Assembly: GCA_016342325.1 (NCBI GenBank)
Contig: JAEINR010000022.1
Coordinates: 1-64,000 of the forward strand
DNA: 64,000 nt
DNA from: Desulfobacterium sp.
GTDB taxonomy: Bacteria; Desulfobacterota; Desulfobacteria; Desulfobacterales; Desulfobacteraceae
Direction of reading: 5' to 3'
Shown here in pieces: positions 16,062 to 24,888 of this stretch (position 1 is the first letter of the stretch; each line of letters opens with the position of its first letter). The notes below the pieces were generated by a model. The model searched no databases. It saw nothing but the letters and a program-made list of their open reading frames with translations, and had not been told where the DNA came from. The position numbers were made by a program, and so were the translations under genes.

Positions 16062-16802
16062 ATGAATTACCGTGAATTCCAGAAGACCATGAACAGCTCC
16101 GGGGAGGCCATCTGCAAGGAGGTGTTCCTGGAGAACCAGGATGCCATCCGCATCAAAAAAGAGAAAACGGCTGTTAAGAACTTCAAGAAGATCTTTGACG
16201 CCGTGTTCCAGATCACCTATGAAAAGGGGTTCCAGGCCATGAGCATGCGGGATCTCAGCAGCAAAACCGCCATGAGCATGGGCGCCCTCTACGGCTACTT
16301 CAAGAGCAAGGAGGAGCTGCTGGCCATCATCCAGAAACAGGGCCGAACCATGATCCAACGGGTGCTGGAAACCTTTTTCCATGAATCCGATGATCCGGTC
16401 ACGCGCCTGAGGCACCTGATCAAGGCCCACCTGTTTTTAAGCGAAGCGGCCCGGCCCTGGTTTTACTTCACCTTTATGGAGGCACGGAACCTGAGCCCTG
16501 CCGCCCTGGAATCGGTGATCAGCCTTGAGGAATACACCGAAGATATCCTGGTGACGATCCTCGAACAAGGGGAAGCCCAGGGACTCTTCATCCAAAGGGA
16601 CCATCGACTCACCGCCAGCATCATCAAATCCATGCAGCAGGATTGGTACCTGAAACGATGGAAATACACCAAGCGAGACATCTCCGTTGATTACTATGCA
16701 GACTATGTTCTTGAAGTCATCGAGCGGTTCTGCCTCTCTCCGGAAGCCATTGAGAGGAGAACCTCCCCAGAACCCGGACAAGCCGGTATTATCGCTTCTT
16801 AG
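16062..16802 (+). CDS. TetR/AcrR-family transcription regulator
   Basis: 246 aa, starting 2 bases after the dehydrogenase stop. A 35-residue N-terminal extension precedes the helix-turn-helix ITYEKGFQAMSMRDLSSKTA with MSMGALYGYFKSKEELLAII at about residues 50-90. The rest is an all-helical ligand domain. Its place inside an acyl-CoA operon suggests it senses an acyl-CoA and represses its own operon and etfBA through CGAACGTTCG. The C-terminus (PGQAGIIAS) is encoded by bases resembling an inverted end of the dispersed repeat (GGACAAGCC). Confidence 0.9.
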   Translation: MNYREFQKTMNSSGEAICKEVFLENQDAIRIKKEKTAVKNFKKIFDAVFQITYEKGFQAMSMRDLSSKTAMSMGALYGYFKSKEELLAIIQKQGRTMIQRVLETFFHESDDPVTRLRHLIKAHLFLSEAARPWFYFTFMEARNLSPAALESVISLEEYTEDILVTILEQGEAQGLFIQRDHRLTASIIKSMQQDWYLKRWKYTKRDISVDYYADYVLEVIERFCLSPEAIERRTSPEPGQAGIIAS

Positions 16803-16832
16803 CTCTGATTATCGTGTTATTTCGGCAAGGGA
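16801..16832 (+). repeat. Dispersed repeat, partial copy R2
   Basis: AGCTCTGATTATCGTGTTAT then TTCGGCAAGG match the left part of the family; the right hairpin part is missing. It lies in the 81-bp gap between tetR and the kinase gene. Confidence 0.5.
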
Positions 16833-16883
16833 AGCAGCTCAAGTTCAAACATCGATAAAAAGCAACTATTAAGGAGACAGCCC

Positions 16884-17951
16884 ATGTCAGTGATGGACCA
16901 AGCAGTTGAGGTGAGAGAGGGCGAGGAGCTCGATCCCAAGCGGGTCGAGGCCTTTTTAAAAGAGAGCGTGCCGGGTCTCACAGGCGCAATCGAGATCCAG
17001 CAGTTCCCCAGCGGATTTTCAAACCTGACCTACCAGGTGACCCTTGGGGACAACAAGATGGTGCTTCGCCGCCCCCCCGTGGGGGCCAAAATCAAATCCG
17101 CCCACGACATGGGCCGGGAGTACAAGATCCTCAACGCCCTCTATCCCGTGTTCCCCTATTGCCCCAAGCCCCTTGCCTACACGGAAGATCTGTCGGTCAT
17201 GGGGTGTCCCTTCTACGTGATGGAAAAAATCCCCGGCATCATCCTTCGACGAAATCCACCCAAGGGCCTCTCCTTCACCCCGGATCAGGCCACGACCCTG
17301 TGCCAAAAGCTGGTGGGTCTCCAGGCCGATCTCCACGCCATCGACCCAGCGGCCGCCGGCCTTCAATTCCTGGGCAAACCCGAGGGATATGTCCGGCGCC
17401 AGGTGGACGGCTGGGCCGGTCGCTATCGAAACGCCATCACCCCGGACGCCCCTGACTTTGAGCGGGTGATCGCCTGGCTTACGGAAAAAATACAGCCGGA
17501 CACCGACACCCCTACTCTCGTGCACAACGACTACAAGTTCGACAACGTGGTGCTCAATTCCGCCAATCCTGTGGAGATCATCGGGGTGCTGGACTGGGAG
17601 ATGGCCACCTATGGCGATCCCTTGATGGACCTTGGCAACTCCCTTGCCTACTGGGTGGAAAGGGACGATCCTGAAGAATGCCACCTCATGCGCACCCTGC
17701 CCACCACCATGGACGGGGCCCTGACCCGCCGGGAGATCATCGATCTCTATGCTGAAAAATCCGGCCGCAACATGGACCATTTCGACTTTTACCTCTGCTT
17801 CGGCATCTTCCGCCTGGCCGTGATTGCCCAGCAGATCTACCAGCGCTATTTCAACGGCATCACCAAGGACAAGCGGTTCGCCATGCTCATCGCCGGGGTT
17901 CAGATTCTGGAACGGTCCGCCCTGCGGTTGATGGACCAGTCAACTTTATAA
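16884..17951 (+). CDS. APH-fold phosphotransferase, LvaA / ACAD10-11 kinase-like
   Basis: 355 aa small-molecule kinase of the aminoglycoside-phosphotransferase fold. Seen: GFSNLTYQVTLGDNKMVLRR (nucleotide-binding lobe, near residue 47), REYKILNALYPVFPYCPKPL, and the catalytic loop LVHNDYKFDNVVLN near residue 213, followed by VLDWEMATYGDPLMDLGNSL (metal-binding Asp). This DYKFDN / LDWEM pattern is typical of kinases partnered with ACAD10/11-type dehydrogenases, not antibiotic resistance. The likely role is phosphorylation of a hydroxyacyl-CoA so that the dehydrogenase-like partner can eliminate phosphate. Start: ATG after AAGGAGA. Confidence 0.88.
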   Translation: MSVMDQAVEVREGEELDPKRVEAFLKESVPGLTGAIEIQQFPSGFSNLTYQVTLGDNKMVLRRPPVGAKIKSAHDMGREYKILNALYPVFPYCPKPLAYTEDLSVMGCPFYVMEKIPGIILRRNPPKGLSFTPDQATTLCQKLVGLQADLHAIDPAAAGLQFLGKPEGYVRRQVDGWAGRYRNAITPDAPDFERVIAWLTEKIQPDTDTPTLVHNDYKFDNVVLNSANPVEIIGVLDWEMATYGDPLMDLGNSLAYWVERDDPEECHLMRTLPTTMDGALTRREIIDLYAEKSGRNMDHFDFYLCFGIFRLAVIAQQIYQRYFNGITKDKRFAMLIAGVQILERSALRLMDQSTL

Positions 17952-17970
17952 AAAAAAGGAAGGAGAAGAG

Positions 17971-18888
17971 ATGCAACTGACACAGATAAAGACCATCCTC
18001 ATTGCCGGGGCCGGCACCATGGGACAGCAGACCGGCCTCCTCTGCGCCCTGAACGACTATGATGTCGTCATCTACGACATTTCAGACGATATTCTTTCCA
18101 AGGGCATGGCGCGGATCAAAAAGAATGCAGACCGGATGACCGGGTTTAACCTCTGCACCCCGGAGGCGGCTGACACCGCCCTCTCACGGATATCCACCAC
18201 CAGTGATATTAAAATCGCAGCCAAGGATGCGGACCTCGTTATTGAGAGCGTGCCCGAAGACCCGGAACTCAAGGGCAGGCTTTTCCACGATATCAACCAA
18301 TGCTGCAAACCCGACACCATCTTCACCACCAACACCTCCTCCCTGCTGCCCTCCATGTTTGCTGATCAAACCGGCAGGCCGGAAAAACTCTGCGCCCTCC
18401 ACTTCCATGATGTGGCCATCTCAAAGATCGTGGATGTGATGCCCCATGCCGGCACTGCCAAGGAGACCGTGGATATTGTCACACAATTTGCCGAGGATCT
18501 TGGCCAGATACCCATCGTTCTCACCAAGGAGAACAACGGGTATGTGTTCAACAACATGCTCATGTCCTTTATCGGATCAGCCCTCTCCCTTGCGGCAAAC
18601 CAGGTGGCACCCATTGAAGAGATTGACCGCTCCTGGATGGGGGTGATGCACACCCTGGTCGGCCCCTTCGGCATCATGGACGGCATTGGTCTGGACACCT
18701 CCTGGAAGGTGACCGACTATTGGGCCGAAAAGCGCAACGATCCCCAGGCAAAGGCCAATGCTGCGTTTCTCAAAACCTATGTGGACAAGGGCAATCTCGG
18801 TATAAAAACCAAACAGGGGTTTTACACCTACCCGGATCCCGCCTTTGGCAAGCCCGATTTCCTGACACCCCCCAAAAGTAAACAATAA
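17971..18888 (+). CDS. 3-hydroxyacyl-CoA dehydrogenase
   Basis: 305 aa with an NAD-binding Rossmann domain (ILIAGAGTMGQQTGLLCALN near residue 10; IYDIS further on) and the helical C-terminal dimerisation domain (GYVFNNMLMSFIGSALSLAA near 190). Conserved NTSSLLPS (near 115) and the LHFHDVAISKIVDVMPHAGT region (near 140) carry the family's Ser and His positions; here the catalytic-type His sits in HFHDV. It oxidises 3-hydroxyacyl-CoA to 3-oxoacyl-CoA. It has its own GGAGAAG and lies 20 bp after the kinase gene, in line with a route that yields a 3-hydroxyacyl-CoA. Confidence 0.9.
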   Translation: MQLTQIKTILIAGAGTMGQQTGLLCALNDYDVVIYDISDDILSKGMARIKKNADRMTGFNLCTPEAADTALSRISTTSDIKIAAKDADLVIESVPEDPELKGRLFHDINQCCKPDTIFTTNTSSLLPSMFADQTGRPEKLCALHFHDVAISKIVDVMPHAGTAKETVDIVTQFAEDLGQIPIVLTKENNGYVFNNMLMSFIGSALSLAANQVAPIEEIDRSWMGVMHTLVGPFGIMDGIGLDTSWKVTDYWAEKRNDPQAKANAAFLKTYVDKGNLGIKTKQGFYTYPDPAFGKPDFLTPPKSKQ

Positions 18889-18900
18889 GGAGAACATCCC

Positions 18901-19659
18901 ATGGATCCATTCAACCTGGATGGCAAGGTCGCCCTCATCACCGGGGCAAGCCGGGGCATTGGCGAGGCCATCGCCCTTCTTTTAGCGGAAAAAGGCGCCC
19001 TGTGCATCCTTGTGAGCCGAAATATAGAAGCCCTGGAAACGGTGGAAAAGAAGATCACAGCAAAAGACGGAAAGGCCGAGTCCATGGCCTGCCACCTGGG
19101 AAAGATCGACCAGATCGCCGACTTGATCAAAGGGGTGAAACAGCGCCACGGCCGGCTGGACATCCTGGTGAACAATGCAGCTGCCAACCCCTATTTCGGG
19201 GAGATGGCCACGGCCGAGGAATGGGCCTGGGACAAAACCAATGATGTCAATCTCAAGGGTCCGTTTTTCATGATCCAGCAGGCAGCCCCCCTGATGAAGG
19301 AGCAAAAGGGCGGCAGCATCATCAATGTCTCCTCCATCAACGGGGTGGTGCCGGCCCTGTTCCAGGGGATCTACTCCATCACCAAGGCGGGGCTGATCAC
19401 CATGACCCGGGCCTATGCCAAGGAGCTGGCCCCCCACAACATCCGGGTCAATGCCCTGCTGCCCGGATTGACCGACACAAAGTTCGCCTCCGCCATCACC
19501 GACAACGAGGAGATCAAAAACATGGTGATCCCCCAGATTCCCCTGGGACGGATGGCCCAGCCCGAAGAGATGGCCGGGGCCGTTCTCTATCTTGCGTCCC
19601 AGGCCTCATCGTTTACCACGGGCGCCTCCATCACCTGTGACGGCGGCATGCTGGCTTAA
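18901..19659 (+). CDS. Short-chain dehydrogenase/reductase
   Basis: 252 aa classical SDR. Cofactor loop TGASRGIGEA near residue 16, NNAA near 91, catalytic Ser in NVSSINGV near 141 and the YSITKAG catalytic Tyr/Lys near 158, and a C-terminal TGASITCDGG. The acidic residue expected for NAD selectivity is not evident, as SRN follows strand 2 and favours NADP. In the LvaD analogy it could interconvert 4-oxo- and 4-hydroxyacyl-CoA; that is inference from context. Starts 12 bp after the previous stop, with AAGGAGA. Confidence 0.9.
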   Translation: MDPFNLDGKVALITGASRGIGEAIALLLAEKGALCILVSRNIEALETVEKKITAKDGKAESMACHLGKIDQIADLIKGVKQRHGRLDILVNNAAANPYFGEMATAEEWAWDKTNDVNLKGPFFMIQQAAPLMKEQKGGSIINVSSINGVVPALFQGIYSITKAGLITMTRAYAKELAPHNIRVNALLPGLTDTKFASAITDNEEIKNMVIPQIPLGRMAQPEEMAGAVLYLASQASSFTTGASITCDGGMLA

Positions 19660-19685
19660 CCCGGACACGCCACAACCAAAGGAAA
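19660..19685 (-). repeat. Possible short fragment of the dispersed repeat
   Basis: CCCGGACACGCCACAACCAA is close to the reverse of TTGGTTCTGGCTTGTCCGG. It is short, so chance is possible. Confidence 0.25.
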
Positions 19686-19694
19686 GGAAAAAAG

Positions 19695-21500
19695 ATGAGC
19701 GGTAAATTTGTCAGTGAAAAAAACCTGAACTTTCTTCTCTACGAGATCTTTGATGTTGAATCCCTGACCCGTTCCGGCCGATACGGCCAGCACAGCAAAA
19801 AGCTGTTCAACATGGTGGTCAAGGCCGCCACCCAGCTTGCCAAAAACCGGCTCTACCCCATCCTCGACGACATGGACAAGCATCCCCCGGAGCTTGTCGA
19901 CGGAAGGGTGAAGGTTCATCCCGACGTAAAATCCCTCATGAAAGCCTATGGTGAAGGCGGATGGATCGGATCGGGGTTCCCGGAAGAACATGACGGAGAA
20001 GGACTGCCCATCATCATCGCCAATGTGTGCCGGTTCATCTTTGCCGCTGCCAACTATTCGGCCTCTGTGTTTCCGGAACTCACCGCCGGGGCGGCCGAAC
20101 TGATCCTCACCTTCGGCAGCCAGGCCCTCATAGACACCTACCTGCCCCCCATGCTGGCCGGTCAATGGCAGGGCACCATGGCCCTGACCGAACCCCAGGC
20201 CGGAAGCTCCCTGTCCGACATCGCCACCACGGCCGTTCCAACCGACCAGGGCTACTACCGGATCAAAGGCCAGAAAACCTTTATCTCTGCCGGGGACCAC
20301 GACGGGGTGGACAACGTGGTCCACCTGATGCTGGCAAAGATCGAGGGGGCCCCCCAGGGTTCCCGGGGCATCTCCCTGTTCGTGGTGCCTAAGCTTCGGC
20401 CGGACACCACGAACACCCTTGTTTCCAACGATGTCACCGTGGCAGGGGTTTACCACAAGCTCGGCTACCGGGGAGCGCCCATCACCGAGCTTTCCATGGG
20501 GGAAAACAACGACTGCCGCGGTTTCCTCGTGGGAAAGGAAAACCGGGGACTTTCCTGCATGTTCCAGATGATGAACGAGGCACGCCTGGGCGTGGGCCTG
20601 GGCGCCACCGCCATTGCCACGGCCGCCTATTATGCGGCCCTTGAGTATGCCATGGAGCGGCCCCAGGGAAGACCCCTCACCCAGAAGGATCCCGCAACCC
20701 CCCAGATTCCCATCATTGAGCACCCGGACGTGAAACGGATGCTTTTGTTCCAGCGGGCCGTGGTGGAGGGTTCTTTGAGCCTCTGCCTCCAGTGCTGCCT
20801 CTATGCGGACAGGGTACGGGTCACCTCCGGGGAGGAGAAGGAGCGAAACAACCTGCTCCTCGATCTGCTCACCCCCATCGCCAAGAGCTATCCCAGTGAA
20901 ATGGGCATCCTCTCAACCAGCCAGGCCATCCAGTGCTTCGGCGGTTACGGCTATTGCGAGGACTTCCCGGTGGAGCAGTACTTCCGGGACGCACGGATCC
21001 ACCCCATCCACGAGGGCACAACAGGCATGCAGGGCATGGATCTTTTGGGCCGTAAGATGGTGATGAACAACGGCAAGGCCGCCATGTTCTTCATGGAAGA
21101 GGTCACCCGCACCATTGCCACGGCCCGGGAGATCCCTGAAATAGACCCCTATGCCGCCCTGCTGGCCCAGGCCCTGGAACGGCTCCAGAAAGTGACGGGC
21201 CATCTGTTTACCCTGGCCGGAGAAAAAGGGCCCGAGGTGTTCCTGGCCGACGCCACCCTGTTTTTGGAGATGACCGGCATTGTGGCCATTGCCTGGCAGT
21301 GGCTCATCCAGGCCGTCGGAGCCCACAAGGCCCTTAAAAAGGGATGCAAGCAAAAGGATGAGCGATTCTACCAGGGAAAACACTTCACCTTCCGGTATTT
21401 TTTCCGGTACGAACTGCCCAAAACCCTGGGACTTGCCCAACGACTCATGGACAACGATCCCATCACCATGGAGATGACAACGGAACGCTTTAACGATTAG
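19695..21500 (+). CDS. Long acyl-CoA dehydrogenase with C-terminal extension
   Basis: 601 aa, of the large acyl-CoA dehydrogenase type with an extra C-terminal domain of about 130 residues. Seen: GWIGSGFPEEHDGEGLPIII near residue 90, MALTEPQAGSSLSDIATTAV near 160 (FAD site), KTFISAGDH near 195, QCFGGYGYCEDFPVEQYFRD near 415, and IHPIHEGTTGMQGMDLLGRK near 435 with the catalytic-type Glu in HEGTT. It would oxidise an acyl-CoA and pass electrons to EtfBA. It is last in the operon, after a 35-bp gap, and followed by two dispersed-repeat copies. Confidence 0.92.
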   Translation: MSGKFVSEKNLNFLLYEIFDVESLTRSGRYGQHSKKLFNMVVKAATQLAKNRLYPILDDMDKHPPELVDGRVKVHPDVKSLMKAYGEGGWIGSGFPEEHDGEGLPIIIANVCRFIFAAANYSASVFPELTAGAAELILTFGSQALIDTYLPPMLAGQWQGTMALTEPQAGSSLSDIATTAVPTDQGYYRIKGQKTFISAGDHDGVDNVVHLMLAKIEGAPQGSRGISLFVVPKLRPDTTNTLVSNDVTVAGVYHKLGYRGAPITELSMGENNDCRGFLVGKENRGLSCMFQMMNEARLGVGLGATAIATAAYYAALEYAMERPQGRPLTQKDPATPQIPIIEHPDVKRMLLFQRAVVEGSLSLCLQCCLYADRVRVTSGEEKERNNLLLDLLTPIAKSYPSEMGILSTSQAIQCFGGYGYCEDFPVEQYFRDARIHPIHEGTTGMQGMDLLGRKMVMNNGKAAMFFMEEVTRTIATAREIPEIDPYAALLAQALERLQKVTGHLFTLAGEKGPEVFLADATLFLEMTGIVAIAWQWLIQAVGAHKALKKGCKQKDERFYQGKHFTFRYFFRYELPKTLGLAQRLMDNDPITMEMTTERFND

Positions 21501-21574
21501 CGTCGCCACGCTTATTTTTGCGTTATTTTGGCAAGGGCATCAGATTTTTTTGGTTTTGATTTGTCTATATTTAG
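21499..21574 (+). repeat. Dispersed repeat, copy R3a
   Basis: GCGTTATTTTGGCAAGGGCA, then TCAGATTTTTTTGGTTTTGA and TTTGTCTATAT. It is diverged, with the hairpin kept only as an imperfect ATCA/TGAT pairing. It follows the stop of the long acyl-CoA dehydrogenase directly. Confidence 0.6.
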
Positions 21575-21581
21575 TTTCCTA

Positions 21582-21650
21582 TCTCTGATTTTCGTGTTAT
21601 TTGGGCAAGGGCATCAAAATCACACTGTAAGTCTGGCTTGTCCAGATTAG
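21582..21650 (+). repeat. Dispersed repeat, copy R3b
   Basis: TCTGATTTTCGTGTTATTTG then GGCAAGGGCATCAAAATC and GTCTGGCTTGTCCAGATTAG. Tandem with R3a. Its last bases run straight into the AGGAGA ribosome site of the nitroreductase. Confidence 0.65.
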
Positions 21651-21661
21651 GAGAATATCAC

Positions 21662-22480
21662 ATGAATCTATTCCTCATCGACCAGGAATTATGCAACAAG
21701 GACGGCATCTGCGCCGCAGAATGCCCCGTAAAAATCATTGATACGTCAAACGGATTTCCCGAGCCTGTGGCGGGCGCGGAAGAATTTTGCATCAACTGCG
21801 GCCACTGCGTTGCTGTCTGCCCCACCCAGGCTTTTTCCCACAAAAATCTCTCCCCGGCCCAGTGCATTCCCCTGGACGACACCCCATTGTTTTCCCCGGA
21901 ACAGGCGGAGATCTTCCTTCGCCAGCGGCGATCCATCCGGAACTACCGGAAAAAACCCGTGGAAAAAGCGCTCCTGGAAAAGGCCATCGCCATTGCCGCC
22001 CATGCACCGTCGGGGCACAACCGCCAGCCGGTTCAGTGGCAGGTGATCCATGACACAAAAGCGTTCAAGGCGCTCACCCCCCATGTGATCGACTGGATGC
22101 GCTGGATGATCGAGGAAATGCCCGACCGGGCCGCTCTCCTTCATCTGGACCGTGTGGTATCCGGCTGGGAGGCGGGCATGGACAACATCACCCGGAACGC
22201 CCCCCACCTGATCATCGCCCACGGGGATAAGCGAGATCCCACCGCCCAGACCGCCTGCGCCATCGCCATGACCTGGCTGGAACTCACCCTGCCTTCCCTG
22301 GGGCTGGGGGGCTGCTGGTGCGGTTTTTTCAATGCGGCGGCCACCTTCTGGCCACCCCTCCAGGAGGCCCTGGGCCTTCCCGAAAACCACACAAACTTTG
22401 GCACCATGCTGGTGGGCCATCCGGTGTACACCTATAAACGAATCCCACCGAGGAATCGGCCTGAAATCACCTGGAAATAG
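21662..22480 (+). CDS. Nitroreductase-family protein with N-terminal 2[4Fe-4S] ferredoxin domain
   Basis: 272 aa from the ATG at 21662 (AGGAGA 7 bp upstream). Residues 1-60 carry two cluster motifs: CNKDGICAAECP and CINCGHCVAVCP. From about residue 75 a flavin nitroreductase domain follows: RRSIRNYRKKPVEKALLEKA, APSGHNRQPVQWQVI, and LGLGGCWCGFF near 215. Such fusions are common in anaerobes and probably move electrons from ferredoxin to an unknown acceptor. A strong bidirectional terminator follows. Confidence 0.9.
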   Translation: MNLFLIDQELCNKDGICAAECPVKIIDTSNGFPEPVAGAEEFCINCGHCVAVCPTQAFSHKNLSPAQCIPLDDTPLFSPEQAEIFLRQRRSIRNYRKKPVEKALLEKAIAIAAHAPSGHNRQPVQWQVIHDTKAFKALTPHVIDWMRWMIEEMPDRAALLHLDRVVSGWEAGMDNITRNAPHLIIAHGDKRDPTAQTACAIAMTWLELTLPSLGLGGCWCGFFNAAATFWPPLQEALGLPENHTNFGTMLVGHPVYTYKRIPPRNRPEITWK

Positions 22481-22489
22481 AAAATAACA

Positions 22490-22525
22490 GGGGCAGGCGT
22501 TCCGGAAGGAACGCCTGCCCCTTTT
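22490..22525. terminator. Bidirectional rho-independent terminator
   Basis: A perfect 14-bp stem, GGGGCAGGCGTTCC / GGAACGCCTGCCCC, loop GGAA, with TTTT on the plus side and an A-rich flank before it. It separates the nitroreductase gene from the convergent chemoreceptor gene, whose stop lies 3 bp away. Confidence 0.85.
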
Positions 22526-22527
22526 CA

Positions 22528-24681
22528 TCAAAGCTTGAACCGACCCACCATCTCCATCAGTTTTCCAGATAGTTTCGACAAATCTCCGGCATGCTGGTTA
22601 ACATCGCTACTGCTGGCCGACATCCCTTCCGCTGCCTGGTTTACGGTGGCAATGCTGTCAGAAATCTCCCCTGCCAGGGTGGCGGACCGGCCCACATTAT
22701 CGCTGACCTCCTGAATGCCCTGGGAGGTCTGGCTCACATTCTCGGCAATTTCGCTCGTGGTTGCCGACTGTTCAGCAATGGCCGTGGCAATCATGGCGAT
22801 GATATCGTTAATGTCATTGATCACGCCGCAGATCTGATCGATATGGGTGATGCTGCTGTCCGTGGAGCTCTGGATGCCGTCCACCTTTGCCTTGATCTCA
22901 CCGGTGGCCGCGGCGGTCTGCTGGGCAAGATCCTTTATCTCGTTGGCCACAACGGCAAACCCCTTGCCCGCTTCCCCTGCACGGGCTGCCTCGATGGTGG
23001 CGTTCAACGCCAGCAGATTGGTTTGCTCGGAAATCCCCGAAATGGTCTCGGTGACCATGCTGATATCCTTTGCCGCCATCCCGAGTTCCTTCATCTGGTC
23101 CGATGTGGATCGTGCCTGCACCACGGCCTTGTCGGATATCTCCCTGGCCTTTTCAGCGTTACCCGATATCTCGTTGATGGTTGAGGTCATCTCTTCGGTG
23201 GCCGTTGCCATCATGCTGATGTTGGTTGAGGCCTGCTCCATGGTGGCGGCAATGGACTTCATGCTGTCGTCCATTTCTGCGGATCCCTCTGCCACCGTTG
23301 TGGACTGGGTGGACGTCTCTTCCGCCCCCTGCACCAGTTCCGTTGAAACAGCAGAGAGTGTTTCAGAGGTTTCCGTGAGCACTTCCGCGCTGGTCATCAC
23401 CTGTTTCAGCATCTTCCCGAGGTCCTCGGAAATCCGGTTGAGGGCCATGGAGAGCCCCCCCACCTCATCCGTTGTGTCCACGGAAAGACGCCGGGTCATA
23501 TCTCCATTGGCCAGGGCATCGGCAATCTCAACGGCCCGATTTATCGGCGTTGTAATGATATGGGAGAGCAGCAGGGAGATGGCCAGGGCGATGACGATGA
23601 TGATAAAAGTGCCTGCCACTAGAGTTATCTTTGCCCTGTTTGCCGTATCCTCTGACCGTTTGTCCCGCACCGCCATGAGGGACTGCTCCCTTTCGATGAA
23701 GGTTGCGATCTGGGTGCGAAACGTGTCGAAATATTTCTTTCCCCTGGCCTCCCCCACAAGTTTTGCCATATCGTTCATGGTCTGTGCATCGCCGATTTCC
23801 CGGCGAAGTTCGATGGCGGATTCAGTAACATTGCTCCGCCAATTATCAATGGTGTCCTGGATCTCACCCAGCAGGGTGACCTGGGAAGGATTGTCGCCCA
23901 CGGTTTCCTTGAGGGTCTCAACCCGTTGGGAAAACAGTTTGGCACCGGCAGTGTACGGCGCAAGAAAGGCCTCCTTACCCGCCAGGAGGTAGCCGCGCAT
24001 CCCGGTTTCCATATCCACGGCAGCAGCCTCGATCTTCATGGCTTCCTCAATAACCAGATGGGTATGATCCACCCATTTGGCGTCCTCAATTAAACCTGCG
24101 ATATCCCCACTGCCCGTTGCTGCCGATTCTGCCATGGCCTGTTGACGACCATGCATCAGCTTCTTTTCCCTGTCGATGAAGGTGGCAATCTGCCCCCTGA
24201 ATGCATCAAAGTATTTCTTTCCCCTGGCCTGACCGACGATATCGGCCAGATCGTCCATGGTCCTGGCATGGCCGATCTTCCTGCGAAGCTGGATGGCAGG
24301 TTCGGTAACGTCCCTCTTCCAGCTGTTAATGTTCTGCTCGATCTCTTCCAGGAGGGTCACCTGGGCGGGGTTGTCCGCCACCGTTTTTTTCAGTTCGCCG
24401 ACCCTTTCAGTAAATCCCTTGTATCCGTTTTTATAGGGATCCAGAAACGCTTCCTCTCCTGCCAGCAGATACCCCCTCATGCCCGTTTCCATGTCCACGG
24501 CAGCGCCTAGGATGTGCATAGCCTCTTCGATCACAATATGGGTATGGTTCACCATCCTGCCGCTCTCCAGCAAAGAATGGGTGCTGATAAAGGTGATGAC
24601 TCCCACAACCATAAACAATGCCAACGTCACACTGTTTCCAAGGGTCATCTTGGTCTTTAATCTCAGATCACCAAATTTCAT
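22528..24681 (-). CDS. Methyl-accepting chemotaxis protein with duplicated CHASE3-like sensor
   Basis: 717 aa. N-terminal helix (residues 13-33), then two near-identical periplasmic modules of about 140 residues. Each contains HTH(I/L)VIEEAM, AAVDMETGMRGYLLAG and ARGKKYFDAFR or ARGKKYFDTFR, the CHASE3 pattern. A second membrane helix (near residue 355), HAMP, and the signalling domain with hairpin [20 protein letters not shown] and [20 protein letters not shown] follow. There is no CheR pentapeptide at the C-terminus (ends GRFKL). The duplicated sensor is unusual. The gene is divergent from the next chemoreceptor. Confidence 0.93.
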   Translation of the reverse strand: MKFGDLRLKTKMTLGNSVTLALFMVVGVITFISTHSLLESGRMVNHTHIVIEEAMHILGAAVDMETGMRGYLLAGEEAFLDPYKNGYKGFTERVGELKKTVADNPAQVTLLEEIEQNINSWKRDVTEPAIQLRRKIGHARTMDDLADIVGQARGKKYFDAFRGQIATFIDREKKLMHGRQQAMAESAATGSGDIAGLIEDAKWVDHTHLVIEEAMKIEAAAVDMETGMRGYLLAGKEAFLAPYTAGAKLFSQRVETLKETVGDNPSQVTLLGEIQDTIDNWRSNVTESAIELRREIGDAQTMNDMAKLVGEARGKKYFDTFRTQIATFIEREQSLMAVRDKRSEDTANRAKITLVAGTFIIIVIALAISLLLSHIITTPINRAVEIADALANGDMTRRLSVDTTDEVGGLSMALNRISEDLGKMLKQVMTSAEVLTETSETLSAVSTELVQGAEETSTQSTTVAEGSAEMDDSMKSIAATMEQASTNISMMATATEEMTSTINEISGNAEKAREISDKAVVQARSTSDQMKELGMAAKDISMVTETISGISEQTNLLALNATIEAARAGEAGKGFAVVANEIKDLAQQTAAATGEIKAKVDGIQSSTDSSITHIDQICGVINDINDIIAMIATAIAEQSATTSEIAENVSQTSQGIQEVSDNVGRSATLAGEISDSIATVNQAAEGMSASSSDVNQHAGDLSKLSGKLMEMVGRFKL

Positions 24682-24888
24682 GATTTAGCTCCTTCGGGTT
24701 AAACGGTTTACAAAACATCACGGCGTGAATCTTTTTTTTACGGGGTCATCAGCCCCAGTCAATCCTGAAAATACCTCCCCTTGTTTTTCGCTACAGCAGG
24801 AGCAAATGGTAACATCTGACCGTAGAGTCCTCTAAAATATTGACGGGTTAACAACACAAAACTGTACTATTCAACAGGAGGCAGGAAT

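Noticed and set aside
16884-17951. Aminoglycoside resistance kinase
   Set aside because: The motif pattern and acyl-CoA operon context match LvaA/ACAD10-11-type kinases rather than resistance enzymes.
19656-20723. Minus-strand open frame of 355 codons opposite the long acyl-CoA dehydrogenase
   Set aside because: Gly/His-rich shadow with no known domain.
22847-23992. Plus-strand open frame of 381 codons opposite the chemoreceptor
   Set aside because: Serine/methionine-rich low-complexity product antisense to a coiled-coil gene; shadow.
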